Assembly: GCF_002777745.1 (NCBI RefSeq)
Contig: NZ_MEIO01000001.1
Coordinates: forward strand, 30,593-94,592
Source of the DNA: Snodgrassella alvi
GTDB taxonomy: Bacteria; Pseudomonadota; Gammaproteobacteria; Burkholderiales; Neisseriaceae
Length of the DNA stretch: 64,000 nt
Direction of reading: 5' to 3'
Shown here: positions 8,426 to 18,167 of the stretch, one piece after another
Numbering within the stretch: the first letter of the stretch is position 1
Layout of the letters: the number at the start of each line of letters is the position of its first letter
Notes under the pieces: model-generated
What the model saw: the letters and a program-made list of their open reading frames with translations, nothing else
Database searches by the model: none
What the model was told of the DNA's origin: nothing
Position numbers and translations under genes: made by a program

Positions 8426-10813
8426 ATGGCCGGTAATAACGTAATCTGGTTTGAAAATTTGCGCATGACTGATGTTGAAAGCGTCGGCGGCAAAAATGCT
8501 TCTCTAGGCGAGATGATCTCTCAGCTCACTGAAAAAGGTGTGCGTGTTCCCGGTGGTTTTGCTACCACTGCTGAAGCATATCGCAAATTTCTTGCCTACG
8601 AAGGTTTGAGTGAACGTATTAATAATGAACTCAAGGCACTTGATGTCGATAATGTTGCCGAACTGGCAAGAGTAGGTAAACAAATCCGTCAATGGATCAT
8701 GGATACCCCATTTCCGCCTGAACTGGAATCAGATTTACAGGCTGCATGGGAAAAAATGGTAGCTGATGCCGGTACAGACCAGATTTGCGTAGCTGTACGC
8801 TCTTCTGCTACTGCAGAAGATTTACCTGATGCTTCTTTTGCTGGTCAGCAAGAAACATTTTTGAATATCAGCGGTTATGATAATGTCAAGGAGGCCATGC
8901 ATCATGTATTTGCCTCCCTGTACAATGATCGTGCTATTTCTTATCGTGTTCACAAGAATTTTGCTCATGATGTAGTAGCCCTGTCTGCCGGCGTACAGCG
9001 TATGGTACGTTCTGATAAAGGCGCATCCGGTGTAATGTTCACCATGGATACAGAATCCGGATTTGATCAGGTAGTATTCATTACTTCATCTTACGGCCTA
9101 GGCGAAACAGTGGTACAGGGTGCAGTAAACCCTGATGAATTTTATGTACATAAGCCAACCCTGCGTGCGGGTCGTCCAGCTATTTTACGTAAAACCATGG
9201 GTTCAAAACTGATTAAAATGGTTTTCACTGATGCAGCACAGGCTGGAAAATCTGTTCAGACGGTTGATGTAGATCCTGTTGAACAAAAAAAATTCTCCAT
9301 TAGCGCTGAAGAAATCACTGAACTAGCCCAATATGCACTTCTGATTGAAGAACATTATGGTCGCCCGATGGATATTGAATGGGGGCGTGATGGTATTGAT
9401 GGCAAGCTGTATATTTTGCAGGCACGTCCTGAAACAGTAAAATCACAGGAAAATAGCAGCCGTGTGTTGCGCCGCTATCAGATAAATGATAAATCAGCCA
9501 TTCTGATTGAAGGCCGCGCCATTGGTCAGAAAGTTGGTCAGGGCAAAGTGAGACTGGTTAAAACCGTTGATGAAATGGATAAAGTTTTACCAGGTGATGT
9601 ACTAGTTACTGACATGACAGACCCAGATTGGGAACCTGTGATGAAACGTGCTTCTGCCATTATTACCAATCGTGGTGGCCGTACTTGCCATGCTGCCATT
9701 ATTGCCCGTGAATTAGGTATTCCGGCTGTAGTGGGATGTGGAAATGCAACTTCTGCCTTACAGGATGGTCAGGAAGTAACAGTCTCTTGTGCCGAAGGCG
9801 ATACAGGCTATGTTTATGAAGGTTTATTAAAGGTTGAAGTTAATGAAATACCTTTAGATAATATGCCTGAATCACCAGCCAAAATCATGATGAATGTAGG
9901 GAATCCAGAGCTGGCTTTCAGCTTCTCCAGTTTGCCTAATTATGGTATTGGTCTGGCACGTATGGAATTTATCATCAATCGTCAGATTGGTATCCACCCT
10001 CGTGCCTTGCTGGAATTTGATCAGCAGGATGAGCAGATACAAGCTACTATCACAGAACGTGTTGCAGGCTATACCTCTCCGGTAGATTTCTACGTTGATA
10101 AAATTGCTGAAGGTGTTGCTACACTGGCTGCTTCAGTTTATCCCAAAAAAGTGATTGTGCGTATGTCTGACTTTAAGTCAAATGAATATGCCAATTTGCT
10201 TGGTGGTAACAAATATGAACCACATGAAGAAAATCCGATGTTGGGTTTCCGTGGTGCTGCACGCTATGTTTCTGATGATTTCAAAGACTGTTTTGCACTT
10301 GAATGTAAAGCGTTGAAATATGTACGCGATGAAATGGGTTTGACCAACGTTGAAATCATGATTCCATTTGTACGTACTTTAAAAGAAGCAGAAAACGTGA
10401 TACGCGCTCTGAAAGACAATGGTTTGGAACGTGGTAAAAATGGCTTGCGCCTTATTATGATGTGCGAATTACCAACGAACGCAGTATTAGCTGAACAGTT
10501 CCTTAAGTACTTTGATGGCTTCTCTATTGGTTCAAACGATATGACTCAATTAACTCTGGGTGTAGATCGTGATAGCGGTGGCCCGATTGCAAGCACTTTC
10601 GATGAACGCGATCCGGCAGTTAAAGTGATGTTCAGTCTGGCAATCCAGGCATGTCGCAAATTAAACAAATACATCGGTATTTGCGGGCAGGGTCCTTCTG
10701 ATCATGCTGATTTTGCCAAATGGTTGATTGAAGAAGGGATTGAAACCATTTCCCTGAATCCTGATACCGTGATTGAAACTTGGTTGTATTTGGCAAAAGA
10801 ATTGAAAAAATAA
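8426..10813 (+). CDS. ppsA: Phosphoenolpyruvate synthase
   Basis: Converts pyruvate, ATP and water to PEP, AMP and phosphate for gluconeogenesis. 795 aa, full length. Order: N-terminal ATP-grasp/pyruvate-binding domain ([32 protein letters not shown]), the swivelling phosphohistidine domain with H422 in GGRTCHAAI, and the C-terminal TIM-barrel PEP-binding domain ending with [13 protein letters not shown] carrying the catalytic cysteine. The threonine two residues before the histidine is the residue PpsR phosphorylates in related enzymes. Growth on organic acids, plausible for a bee-gut Neisseriaceae, would depend on this enzyme. Confidence 0.97.
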   Translation: MAGNNVIWFENLRMTDVESVGGKNASLGEMISQLTEKGVRVPGGFATTAEAYRKFLAYEGLSERINNELKALDVDNVAELARVGKQIRQWIMDTPFPPELESDLQAAWEKMVADAGTDQICVAVRSSATAEDLPDASFAGQQETFLNISGYDNVKEAMHHVFASLYNDRAISYRVHKNFAHDVVALSAGVQRMVRSDKGASGVMFTMDTESGFDQVVFITSSYGLGETVVQGAVNPDEFYVHKPTLRAGRPAILRKTMGSKLIKMVFTDAAQAGKSVQTVDVDPVEQKKFSISAEEITELAQYALLIEEHYGRPMDIEWGRDGIDGKLYILQARPETVKSQENSSRVLRRYQINDKSAILIEGRAIGQKVGQGKVRLVKTVDEMDKVLPGDVLVTDMTDPDWEPVMKRASAIITNRGGRTCHAAIIARELGIPAVVGCGNATSALQDGQEVTVSCAEGDTGYVYEGLLKVEVNEIPLDNMPESPAKIMMNVGNPELAFSFSSLPNYGIGLARMEFIINRQIGIHPRALLEFDQQDEQIQATITERVAGYTSPVDFYVDKIAEGVATLAASVYPKKVIVRMSDFKSNEYANLLGGNKYEPHEENPMLGFRGAARYVSDDFKDCFALECKALKYVRDEMGLTNVEIMIPFVRTLKEAENVIRALKDNGLERGKNGLRLIMMCELPTNAVLAEQFLKYFDGFSIGSNDMTQLTLGVDRDSGGPIASTFDERDPAVKVMFSLAIQACRKLNKYIGICGQGPSDHADFAKWLIEEGIETISLNPDTVIETWLYLAKELKK

Positions 10814-10833
10814 ATTTTTCAATTAATTATATT

Positions 10834-10863
10834 AAAGGCCGCTATCCAAATAGCGGCCTTTAT
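10834..10863 (+). terminator. Terminator of ppsA
   Basis: AAAGGCCGCTA/TAGCGGCCTTT stem with a short loop, followed by a T-rich tract, 20 bases after the stop codon. Confidence 0.85.
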
Positions 10864-11174
10864 TTATTGCTAAACAAAAATATAAACTCTAGCACATCAT
10901 GGTATATAGTCCAATTTAAAATTGCTGTAGTACCTAACTACCGAATAGGATAACTTAAATCTCATGCTCGGTCTTTCTGTGTTTTTTATAGTAAATATCT
11001 AGCGTCAAAACGTTTCCTTTTTAAACTTTGATTTGGTAACAATGCCGTTATAGTGGTTGAGTATGAAGTAACGCTTTGTGAATATGGACGAGATACAGAT
11101 GATTATTCTGTGATTATGTTTTTAGAAATCGCAAGTTTCAAAGCAAGAATGTAAAAAGTATATGTCCTCTTTGT
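10864..11174. other. Gene-free stretch after ppsA
   Basis: About 310 bp of AT-rich DNA with no convincing coding frame on either strand. A long perfect inverted repeat begins immediately to its right. Confidence 0.5.
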
Positions 11175-11215
11175 TTAATCAAAAGCAATGTATCTAATAC
11201 ATTGCTTTTGATTAA
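11175..11215. repeat. Perfect 19-bp inverted repeat, 3-base loop
   Basis: Left arm 11175-11193 and right arm 11197-11215 are exact reverse complements around the loop CTA. It lies 22 bp past the stop codon of the 377-aa gene, so a terminator or 3'-end stabiliser is the simplest reading. No T-tract follows on the minus strand beyond the T4 inside the arm. Confidence 0.85.
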
Positions 11216-11237
11216 GGTTTATACAATCGACCAAAAA

Positions 11238-12371
11238 TTAATTTGATTTTTGTTTGAGATTGCCTTTTTTATGATTGACAAATGTAGGATCTGGATAATC
11301 ATTACCTCTATAAAATGTACGGCTAAAATTACCTTTAGAGACTGTGATATTGCCATTGGCCGAGAGCACTAGATCCTGTTTTACATTTCCCATACTTTTC
11401 CAGTTATCAGAATTGACCAGACTCCATTCAAGTGGGATAGTCAATTTCATAGCACCTCCATCTCCGATATTGGCAACGGGACTATCCTCTCCTCCACCCA
11501 CAGTATCAAAAGTATTAGCAATATTGACTTTATTATTTTTAACATTAAATTTGCTTGCTTCACCGAAGCCAGAACATTGGTTATTTGTAGGAGGTCCTAT
11601 ATGACATATAACACCTTTAATAATATCCTTAAAATAGCCTGTATTAACAGAAGCGCAGTTCACTTCCCGCACCAAAACCTCACTAAAGTTAACTGAGGTA
11701 GGAAGTAGTTGAATTTTTAAGCCCACGATTCCCAGATAAGTATCTTTTGGGTGATAAAGCATCGAACCTTTTTTATTTGGGAAATTATAATCCTGATAAT
11801 CGCCCAGAGAATATCGCAGGCTTTTAGGTTCTGCAATACTAAATTTAACATTTTTGGTAATGGTCTTGCCTTTGCGTTTATAAGAGGCGGTAATAGTACA
11901 AATGCCGCCTTTATCTCCGGCCTTGATACATAATTCTTTAGCCTTACGCTTGATGATGCTGACAAGTTTATTATCAATATGCCATTTCACACCAACATTA
12001 GATTCGATGGTGACTACTTCACCCACTCCAATATTTTTGCGCGAGCGCGGGGCAGGAAGAATATTTTTGGTTTCTGAGGTTAGCTCAATTTCACCGTCCT
12101 CAGAACCCACCATTTCATAATTATAATCGTAACCGGCTATGATGGAATCCGGATCGTCATCGCTAAAAACTTTGCCTCTGGCAGTAACACATCTATCAGT
12201 TCTTTCTGATAATGTTATAAATTCTCCTTTATGAAGGGCACAATGTTCCATAGGTGGTAGCCCTTTTAATGTAGAGAGTGGCAATTGGCGACAACCTAAA
12301 GAAGACAGGGCAAAAAGGCTGACAACTTTATCGTTATTTCGATGCAGTTTTTCTTTATTTGAATTATCCAT
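11238..12371 (-). CDS. Hypothetical protein with the lipase-like N-terminal leader
   Basis: I do not recognise a function. The 377-aa protein starts MDNSN then HRNNDKV, and has TLKGLPPMEH at residues 34-43; these elements recur at the start of the unrelated lipase at 14290-15255. Residues about 110-182 look like an Ig-like beta domain (GVGEVVTIESN to KNVKFSIAEP). A second beta-rich region follows, ending with NGNITVSKGNFSRTFYRG. Its VxEVNxASxxTGYF pattern loosely recalls domains I associate with secreted or injected effector-neighbourhood proteins, but I cannot name the family. There is no Sec signal peptide or transmembrane helix. Seven cysteines are scattered. The shared leader and duplicated upstream DNA suggest co-regulated or co-exported cargo. 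Confidence 0.7.
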   Translation of the reverse strand: MDNSNKEKLHRNNDKVVSLFALSSLGCRQLPLSTLKGLPPMEHCALHKGEFITLSERTDRCVTARGKVFSDDDPDSIIAGYDYNYEMVGSEDGEIELTSETKNILPAPRSRKNIGVGEVVTIESNVGVKWHIDNKLVSIIKRKAKELCIKAGDKGGICTITASYKRKGKTITKNVKFSIAEPKSLRYSLGDYQDYNFPNKKGSMLYHPKDTYLGIVGLKIQLLPTSVNFSEVLVREVNCASVNTGYFKDIIKGVICHIGPPTNNQCSGFGEASKFNVKNNKVNIANTFDTVGGGEDSPVANIGDGGAMKLTIPLEWSLVNSDNWKSMGNVKQDLVLSANGNITVSKGNFSRTFYRGNDYPDPTFVNHKKGNLKQKSN

Positions 12372-13370
12372 GAATATAACTCCTTTATTAGATATAGTTT
12401 TATTAGATATAGTTTTACTATGTAGTGCTGCTTAATTTGCAGCGTCAGTACTTTGGCAGCTAATATCTTAAAAAAAGCCCATGTGGTTGAATACAGGCGC
12501 AAGTATTTACCAGTGGATTATTGTTATCTCGGCCACTTTAGATAATGCATGCTTAGTACTATATTTAAATTATCATTATTGTTTTTATTTGTCAATATTG
12601 GTAATTTAAAATTTAATATATGCATTAAATTATATTAAAAGAAATATTTTGTTAATATTTTATATGGATTAGATTGTTTTTTGTACTGCAATGGTAAACA
12701 TATCCAAGCCCAGTGTGAATTGTGAAGTGATGCAACGGCAACATTAAGAGGCAAAGTAGCATTTTACGGGGACTTTATGCTGAACCAATTGCAGATTTTT
12801 CAATATTGAAAATTAAATTATATGGTGCGATGATTTTTCCCAATTATGCAGTTACAAGAATATTCTTGAACTCAGCAGATGCAATACACCTAGCCGCAAA
12901 ATCCTTTATATCTGGTGTATGCTGTTATGCTTTAAACTATGTATTTTGGTATCAAACATTTGTTTGTACTTTGTTTCTCTATCTCTGATTATTACAGATG
13001 TTTTCACTTGCATTTGTATTTTGAAAATCATCATCCGTAATAGCGGTAAATTTAATTAGTATATTATGAATCTGACAAATCTCAGGACGTTGACATTGCT
13101 TATAAAATCTAAGGCAATAAATTTTTATGCTTATAACAAGAAAAACATGTTATTTATAGCTATAGAGCAGGATTTTAACCACAATTTAAATATAGTTTAA
13201 ACTTTGTTCTAATGATATAAAAAGTTCGCGCATTATATGTGTAAGATAGTTTAAGAGTTAAATTTGAACTTTTCAGTATTTCACTCTTAAGAATGTCCGT
13301 GTTTTCTGTATTGTAGTCCGTTCTTTTCTTTTTTAGAAAGATGTACAAGATATCATTTCCTCTAATGATG
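12372..13370. repeat. Upstream module A, diverged copy of module B
   Basis: About 1 kb of non-coding DNA ahead of the 377-aa gene is collinear with 15256-16165 ahead of the lipase gene. Matching blocks include TATGTAGTGCTGCT (12418 and 15298 areas), TTGAACCAATTGCAGATTTT (12780 and 15663), a block with TAATAGCGGTAAAT (about 13038) against CAATAGTGGGAAAT (about 15832), TTTTAACCACAATTTAAATA (13173 and 15957), and GTATTTTCTGTATTTCAGTC-like sequence (13298 and 16096). No long reading frame is shared, so the conserved material is non-coding or a relic. Identity looks moderate by eye. Confidence 0.75.
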
Positions 13371-13718
13371 CCCAAGACCGATAGTTAACAACTAGCGGCC
13401 TTTATTTATAACTTGCTGAATGTATAAATTTTTCGCACAATAAGTCTATTCGAACGGCTGAAATGCCGGTTGTTATTAGTGAATCAATTCCAATTAATGC
13501 TGGAAATTTCTAATGCAAATTATCTAAATTTTTGCAATACATGCAATACAAATTTGATATTCACCCAGTATATTTATGAGATAGTAGCATTTCAGGGAAA
13601 TCCTGCTGTAATTACTGAGCTGAGTGGTTGTTGGACGGCGAAAACTTTTACACCTTTTTGCTGATTCTTTATGTATCGCCCCAGCAATATCACTGGCGCA
13701 TTGTTTTGTACTTTTTTG
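13371..13718. other. Gene-free stretch between module A and phage fragment
   Basis: AT-rich DNA without a supportable gene. Short frames exist but have no binding site, homology I can recognise, or coding-like composition. Confidence 0.45.
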
Positions 13719-13997
13719 TTACTCCTCTGGCGTGCTCGGTAATTCAGAAATTAAACCTTTCTGATACTTCAATAAGGCAGCTCGATACTTCCGCCAAGCA
13801 AACAGCCCCTTTTGTGCTTCCATCGTTTCTTCTTCGATACCTGCAAAATCAATCATATCCTGATACGCTGCAAGTTTGTCAGTAGCAACGGATAACAATG
13901 TATTAATTTTCGCCTTTCGTTCATTATCTATTTGCTGCTGTTTCTGTGCCTCTACTTCTGGTGACATAACCCATTTGTTTTCTTTTTCTGACTGTAT
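13719..13997 (-). pseudogene. C-terminal fragment of a phage tail fibre assembly protein
   Basis: The last 82 residues (LSVATDKLAAYQDMIDFAG, then a segment ending FAWRKYRAALLKYQ) match the conserved C-terminal half of tail fibre assembly chaperones of Tfa type. The frame continues upstream of the first ATG (NKWVMSPEVEAQ, as in the usual xxWV linker) to an in-frame TAG near 13998, so the N-terminal half is missing. It is a truncated phage remnant, not a complete small gene, although translation from the internal ATG at 13967 is possible. It marks phage-derived DNA between the two leader modules. Confidence 0.7.
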
Positions 13998-14233
13998 CCC
14001 CTAAAATCAACAGCAACATTAAAAAAATTAACTCTATTTATAAAATCATTCAATATTGCAATAAAAAGAAAAAACTATTATCGACTGCTAACTGTTGTTA
14101 ATGTATTTACAGAAGTATGTTAATAATAAAAATAAACAACTCAGTATTTCCAACAGTGTGCTTGTTAATATTTAGTTATTTAAATTCAGCTTAATTCCCA
14201 CACAGCACTAACAAATAAACGCCAAATATAAAT

Positions 14234-14274
14234 AAAAAAAGCTGAACCCTATAAAATCACAGGATCCAGCTTTT
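14234..14274 (-). terminator. Terminator of the lipase gene
   Basis: On the minus strand an AAAAGCTGGATCC-type stem pairs with the complementary arm across a 10-base AT loop and is followed by a T-tract, 16 bases after the lipase stop codon. Confidence 0.65.
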
Positions 14275-14289
14275 GCTCATAAATATAAT

Positions 14290-15255
14290 TTATAGGCCTT
14301 TAGATTTCAAGCGTGCAGCATGTTCCAAATAAAGTTTTACCGGATCTGGTTTAATCGGATGCACACCAGCAATTTGATTGATTGCATCGAGATGATCCAT
14401 CTGGTAGTTAGAACAGATAACTTTACCCAAGTGAGTGCTATAACGGCCGACCAGACCATCATTTTGTTTACGCTCTTTTTTGAAGAAGGTACCTAATGCA
14501 GCCAAAATAGTATGAGATGGATCTGCCAGATTTAAACCTTCATTCAGTGGTTTTGATTTAATGATACCACTCCAAGAATAGTAGTAAACACCATTAGTTT
14601 CTAGCTCTTTACCCTCGCCACCCCATTGTTCGGGCAGACCTTGCGGATATTTTTTATTAAACGCATTAGTACCTTTAGTCGACAAGCTTTTTAGTGCGCT
14701 TCTAAAATCTTGTGGTAAACATGGCTTAGTACTAAATAGACCAATAAACTTCATAAATGTTTCAACAATGACATCAGCAGTAGGGCCAACCAATTTGCCA
14801 GAAAGAATTTCCAACATTAAATCTGCAATTTCAGAACCGAAATTTACACCATTTACAGAAGTTACTGAGCCGACTATTTCAGGATGGATCGCAGCAACAT
14901 AACGGCAAGTAGGCGCACCTTGGCTATGACCAATCAGATTTACTTTTTGAGCACGAGTTTTTTTCAGTATTTTTTTAACTTCAGCCAGCAACTGTTCACC
15001 ACGTATTTCAGTTGAATTAGTAGCTGAAACTGCAACAGTATAAACTTCAGTACCTTGTTTTTTTAAAGATTCAGCAATATTAAAGAAATATGGGTATCCC
15101 ATAATTCGGTCGAAACCAAATAACCCATGTACAAGTACGATTGGATATTTTGTTTTAACGAGTTTTTCGCTAGGTTCCATAGGTGCCAGACCTTTTAAGG
15201 TAGTGATAACTTTATCGTTGTTTCGGTGTTTTTTATGGTTATTTGAATTATCCAT
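14290..15255 (-). CDS. Triacylglycerol lipase, Proteus-type, with added N-terminal leader
   Basis: An alpha/beta hydrolase of 321 aa predicted to cleave ester bonds of lipids. After a 36-residue leader it follows family I lipases closely: [16 protein letters not shown] (oxyanion region), nucleophile S111 in LIGHSQGAP, a GSEIADL segment, D266 in [10 protein letters not shown] and H288 in [14 protein letters not shown] and [12 protein letters not shown] point to the Proteus/psychrophilic subfamily, which folds without a Lif chaperone; no foldase gene is adjacent. The two cysteines that form the disulfide in Pseudomonas-type lipases are not at those positions. There is no Sec signal. Proteus lipases start right before the KYPIVLVHG strand, so the leader is an extra piece, shared with the 377-aa protein nearby. 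A role as an exported anti-membrane effector or as a nutritional lipase are both open. Confidence 0.9.
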   Translation of the reverse strand: MDNSNNHKKHRNNDKVITTLKGLAPMEPSEKLVKTKYPIVLVHGLFGFDRIMGYPYFFNIAESLKKQGTEVYTVAVSATNSTEIRGEQLLAEVKKILKKTRAQKVNLIGHSQGAPTCRYVAAIHPEIVGSVTSVNGVNFGSEIADLMLEILSGKLVGPTADVIVETFMKFIGLFSTKPCLPQDFRSALKSLSTKGTNAFNKKYPQGLPEQWGGEGKELETNGVYYYSWSGIIKSKPLNEGLNLADPSHTILAALGTFFKKERKQNDGLVGRYSTHLGKVICSNYQMDHLDAINQIAGVHPIKPDPVKLYLEHAARLKSKGL

Positions 15256-16165
15256 TAATGTAATTCCTTTCTATTTTTCCAGTAGATGAAGTTTTATTAT
15301 GTAGTGCTGCTCAATAGCAGATTAGTACATCGGCAATCAATATCTTCAAAAAAACCTACAGTTTGGCATGACCGGTGATGCGGCTATCCATCAGTGGGTA
15401 GTTTCGTATTTGTTATTTTAGAAAGTGTATGCCAAGTACGGTAATTATTTCATAACAATTGCTATTTTTCGTCAATTTTTTTTACAAAAGATAACAAGTT
15501 CTAAATTATATATTATGTTTAACTATATTTTGTTAAGTATAGATACATTGTAATCAGTTTAACTACTCCAAGGGAAGATATCTCCTAAGCTAGTACCTGA
15601 TTGTGGTCTGATTATATAGCAATAATTAAGGAGTGAAATGGTATTTTAATAATTGCTTAACGTTGAACCAATTACAGATTTTTCTTCAATATTGTAAAGT
15701 AAATCATGTTATGTGATGATTCTGCTTAATTCTGCATTTCACTGTCTGGCGCTTGTTATTTGAATTTTGTCTTTCGTGGACAATTATAGCTATTTCCATT
15801 AGCTTTGATATTTAGAAAAATTATCATTTGCAATAGTGGGAAATGTAATTTCCCGTAGCCTTTCAGAGTATTGGTACTGTTGTTAAAATTTAAAGCAAAA
15901 AACTATTTACGTCCCAAATATACAAATATCTCATTACCTAAAGTATAAAACAGACTTTTAACCATAATTCAAATAGTGCTTAAATCTTATTTATGATTTG
16001 CTCAAAAGGTTTAAACAATTGTACAGTTTAGTTTATATGCAAAGAGTTTCAAGTCTGAATTTGAAATTTTTGACATTTTCCCCTTATTAAATACCCGTAT
16101 TTTCTGTATTTCAGTCTTTTCTTTGTATCGTGTAGAAAAGTGTAAAAGCTATCGCAGAGCTGTTT
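15256..16165. repeat. Upstream module B, diverged copy of module A
   Basis: Non-coding DNA ahead of the lipase gene, collinear with 12372-13370 for roughly 0.9 kb. The same order of blocks is found: TATGTAGTGCTGCT near 15298, TTGAACCAATTACAGATTTT near 15663, a TTATCATTTGCAATAGTGGG block near 15820, TTTTAACCATAATTCAAATA near 15957 and TTTTCTGTATTTCAGTC near 16099. Similarity fades near 16165. The promoter of the lipase gene should be inside. No gene is supportable in this stretch. Confidence 0.75.
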
Positions 16166-16407
16166 TAAGATTAGTGGTGGATTTTTAATTAATCACATAA
16201 AAATAAAAAAGCAGTAGGTTTTGATGGCTCAAGAATAAGTTAAAGTATATTTATTTTTTAATTAGATAGGATTTCTCAGTAAAACCTGAAATAAAGCATA
16301 CGCCTCTAAATAATTGATGTAATAAAAGCTGTAGAAAATAAAATAAAAATCCCAGACAGTATTAAATGGTTTTGCAGATTACATTAATGCTTTGTTGTAA
16401 TCACAAT

Positions 16408-16440
16408 AAAAAACAGATAGCTTTGCTATCTGTTTTTTTT
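16408..16440 (-). terminator. Terminator of ctpA
   Basis: ACAGATAGC/GCTATCTGT stem with TTT between, flanked by A-rich and T8 tracts, directly past the ctpA stop codon. Confidence 0.85.
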
Positions 16441-16451
16441 AACGATGTTAT

Positions 16452-18026
16452 TTATTTCTTATCTTTTTTATCAGTGGTTTTAACAGGCTTTTTGGCCGCC
16501 AGTCCCAGTGATTGATTCCATTTAACAGGGTCTTTTACCAAATCAAGAGCAGCTTTTAATTGTACATCTTTAGCTGGATTGGGTTCACGTCGTGCCAGCC
16601 AATCTTCTTCATCTTTTTTCTTGCTGTCTTTTTTACTGGCAGCATTGGTAACTTTACCATTTGGGTCTGAGTCAGCTGATGGTACATTGGTTTTAATGTC
16701 CTTGGAGCTTTCTTTATCAGTATTACCATCTGTATCCTGAGTTGCAGGTTCACTTGTTGCCGTAGCAGAGGTAGATTTTTTGTGGCCGCCCAGTAGCTCG
16801 CCGTTAACTTCCTTACCTCCCAATGGGTTACTCAAATGCCCACCCAAATCAGCCTCGCGGCTTTCAAATTTGCGGTTTTTATCTTTTACTTCTACGTCAG
16901 GTACGATGCCTTGTGCCTGTATAGAGCGATCATTAGGCGTGTAGTATAAAGCTGTGGTGAGTTTAACTGCGCCACCATTGGATAATGGAATAACAGTTTG
17001 CACAGAACCTTTACCAAAACTCTGTGTACCCACAATCACGGCACGCTTGTAATCCTGTAATGCACCGGAAACGATTTCTGAAGCCGAGGCAGTACCTGAA
17101 TTAACCAGAACCGTAATTGGGATGGTTTTTAACTCATCAGGTATATTAAGCAGTGGGTCGTTGCCTTTTACAATATAATCCTGTGGAATTGCTTTTAAAA
17201 CCATTCCTTCCTTTTTATCCCGGTTTTTGGTGCTGACCACTTTTACTCCAGGTTTCAAGAATACTGCGGATACGCCAACAGCGCTGTTTAATAAACCACC
17301 TGGGTCATCACGTAAATCCAGTACCAGACCTTTTAAGTGCTGCTTGTTCTGTTTTTCCAGATTGCTGATGGCATCCGCCAGCAGACTTACTGTGTGTTCC
17401 TGAAACTGGGTAATACGTACATAGCCATAATCTGGCTCCAGTAGTTTGTAGCGCACACTTTTAACTTTAATAATTGCTCGTGTCAGGTGTACTACGATAG
17501 GTTGAGTCTCATCCTTGCGAGCCAATGTCAGCGTAATGCTGGTTCCTGGTTTACCACGCATTTTTTTCACAGCTTCGGTGGCTGTCATGTTGCGGGTGGA
17601 TTCATTGTTGATTTTAACAATGTAGTCTCCGCTTTTAATACCAGCGCGATCAGCAGGGGTATCCTCAATTGGTGCGACTATTTTAATCAATCCGTCTTCC
17701 GAACTGATCTCCATGCCCAAACCACCAAATTCACCAGTGGTGCTTTCTTGCAAATCGGAATAATCTTTAACAGTCAGGTATTCTGAGTGCGGGTCAAGAT
17801 TATTGACCATACCTTTCATCGCACCTTCCAGAATTGCATCATCGGTTTTATTCTCGACATAATTGGCTTTAATCTGTCCATATACTTCAGCCATAGTATG
17901 CAGAGATTGTACTGGTAAAGCTTCGGATTTTTCATTGGCATAGCCTTGTAAACTCAGGGTAAGAATCACGCCACTGAAAGCACCTAATGTATATAAAGCA
18001 GCTTTTTTTAATCTAGATTTAGCCAT
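16452..18026 (-). CDS. ctpA: C-terminal processing peptidase (S41)
   Basis: Periplasmic serine protease that trims or degrades proteins from their C-termini. 524 aa from the ATG at 18026 (MAKSRLKKAALYTLG); a TTG ten codons further upstream is less likely. Residues 5-27 form a signal anchor. A PDZ domain follows (GGLGMEISSEDGLIKIVAPI, about 95-180), then the S41 core with LDLRDDPGGLLNSAV, the catalytic Ser in VNSGTASASEIVSGALQDY and Lys in GTQSFGKGSVQTV. The C-terminal 130 residues are a Lys/Ser/Asp-rich low-complexity tail and a short conserved end (EEDWLARREPNPAKDVQLKA). It lies 141 bp after envC, as gpmI-envC-ctpA do in many beta- and gammaproteobacteria, and probably shares cell-wall maintenance with EnvC. 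Confidence 0.93.
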   Translation of the reverse strand: MAKSRLKKAALYTLGAFSGVILTLSLQGYANEKSEALPVQSLHTMAEVYGQIKANYVENKTDDAILEGAMKGMVNNLDPHSEYLTVKDYSDLQESTTGEFGGLGMEISSEDGLIKIVAPIEDTPADRAGIKSGDYIVKINNESTRNMTATEAVKKMRGKPGTSITLTLARKDETQPIVVHLTRAIIKVKSVRYKLLEPDYGYVRITQFQEHTVSLLADAISNLEKQNKQHLKGLVLDLRDDPGGLLNSAVGVSAVFLKPGVKVVSTKNRDKKEGMVLKAIPQDYIVKGNDPLLNIPDELKTIPITVLVNSGTASASEIVSGALQDYKRAVIVGTQSFGKGSVQTVIPLSNGGAVKLTTALYYTPNDRSIQAQGIVPDVEVKDKNRKFESREADLGGHLSNPLGGKEVNGELLGGHKKSTSATATSEPATQDTDGNTDKESSKDIKTNVPSADSDPNGKVTNAASKKDSKKKDEEDWLARREPNPAKDVQLKAALDLVKDPVKWNQSLGLAAKKPVKTTDKKDKK

Positions 18027-18167
18027 TATTTCTATTGTTCTTTCTGATAACGACAATAATTCAGGGAGTAAATATTTTTTTATAACGAGAATTTATAAAA
18101 ATTCAAAATCGAACAAAGTGTACACCATTAAAGTTATAGAGGTAATAGCATACTGCCATAAACTGCG

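Noticed and set aside
12806..13664. Small frames inside module A and the following gap
   Set aside because: They are not conserved in the matching parts of module B and have no start signals.
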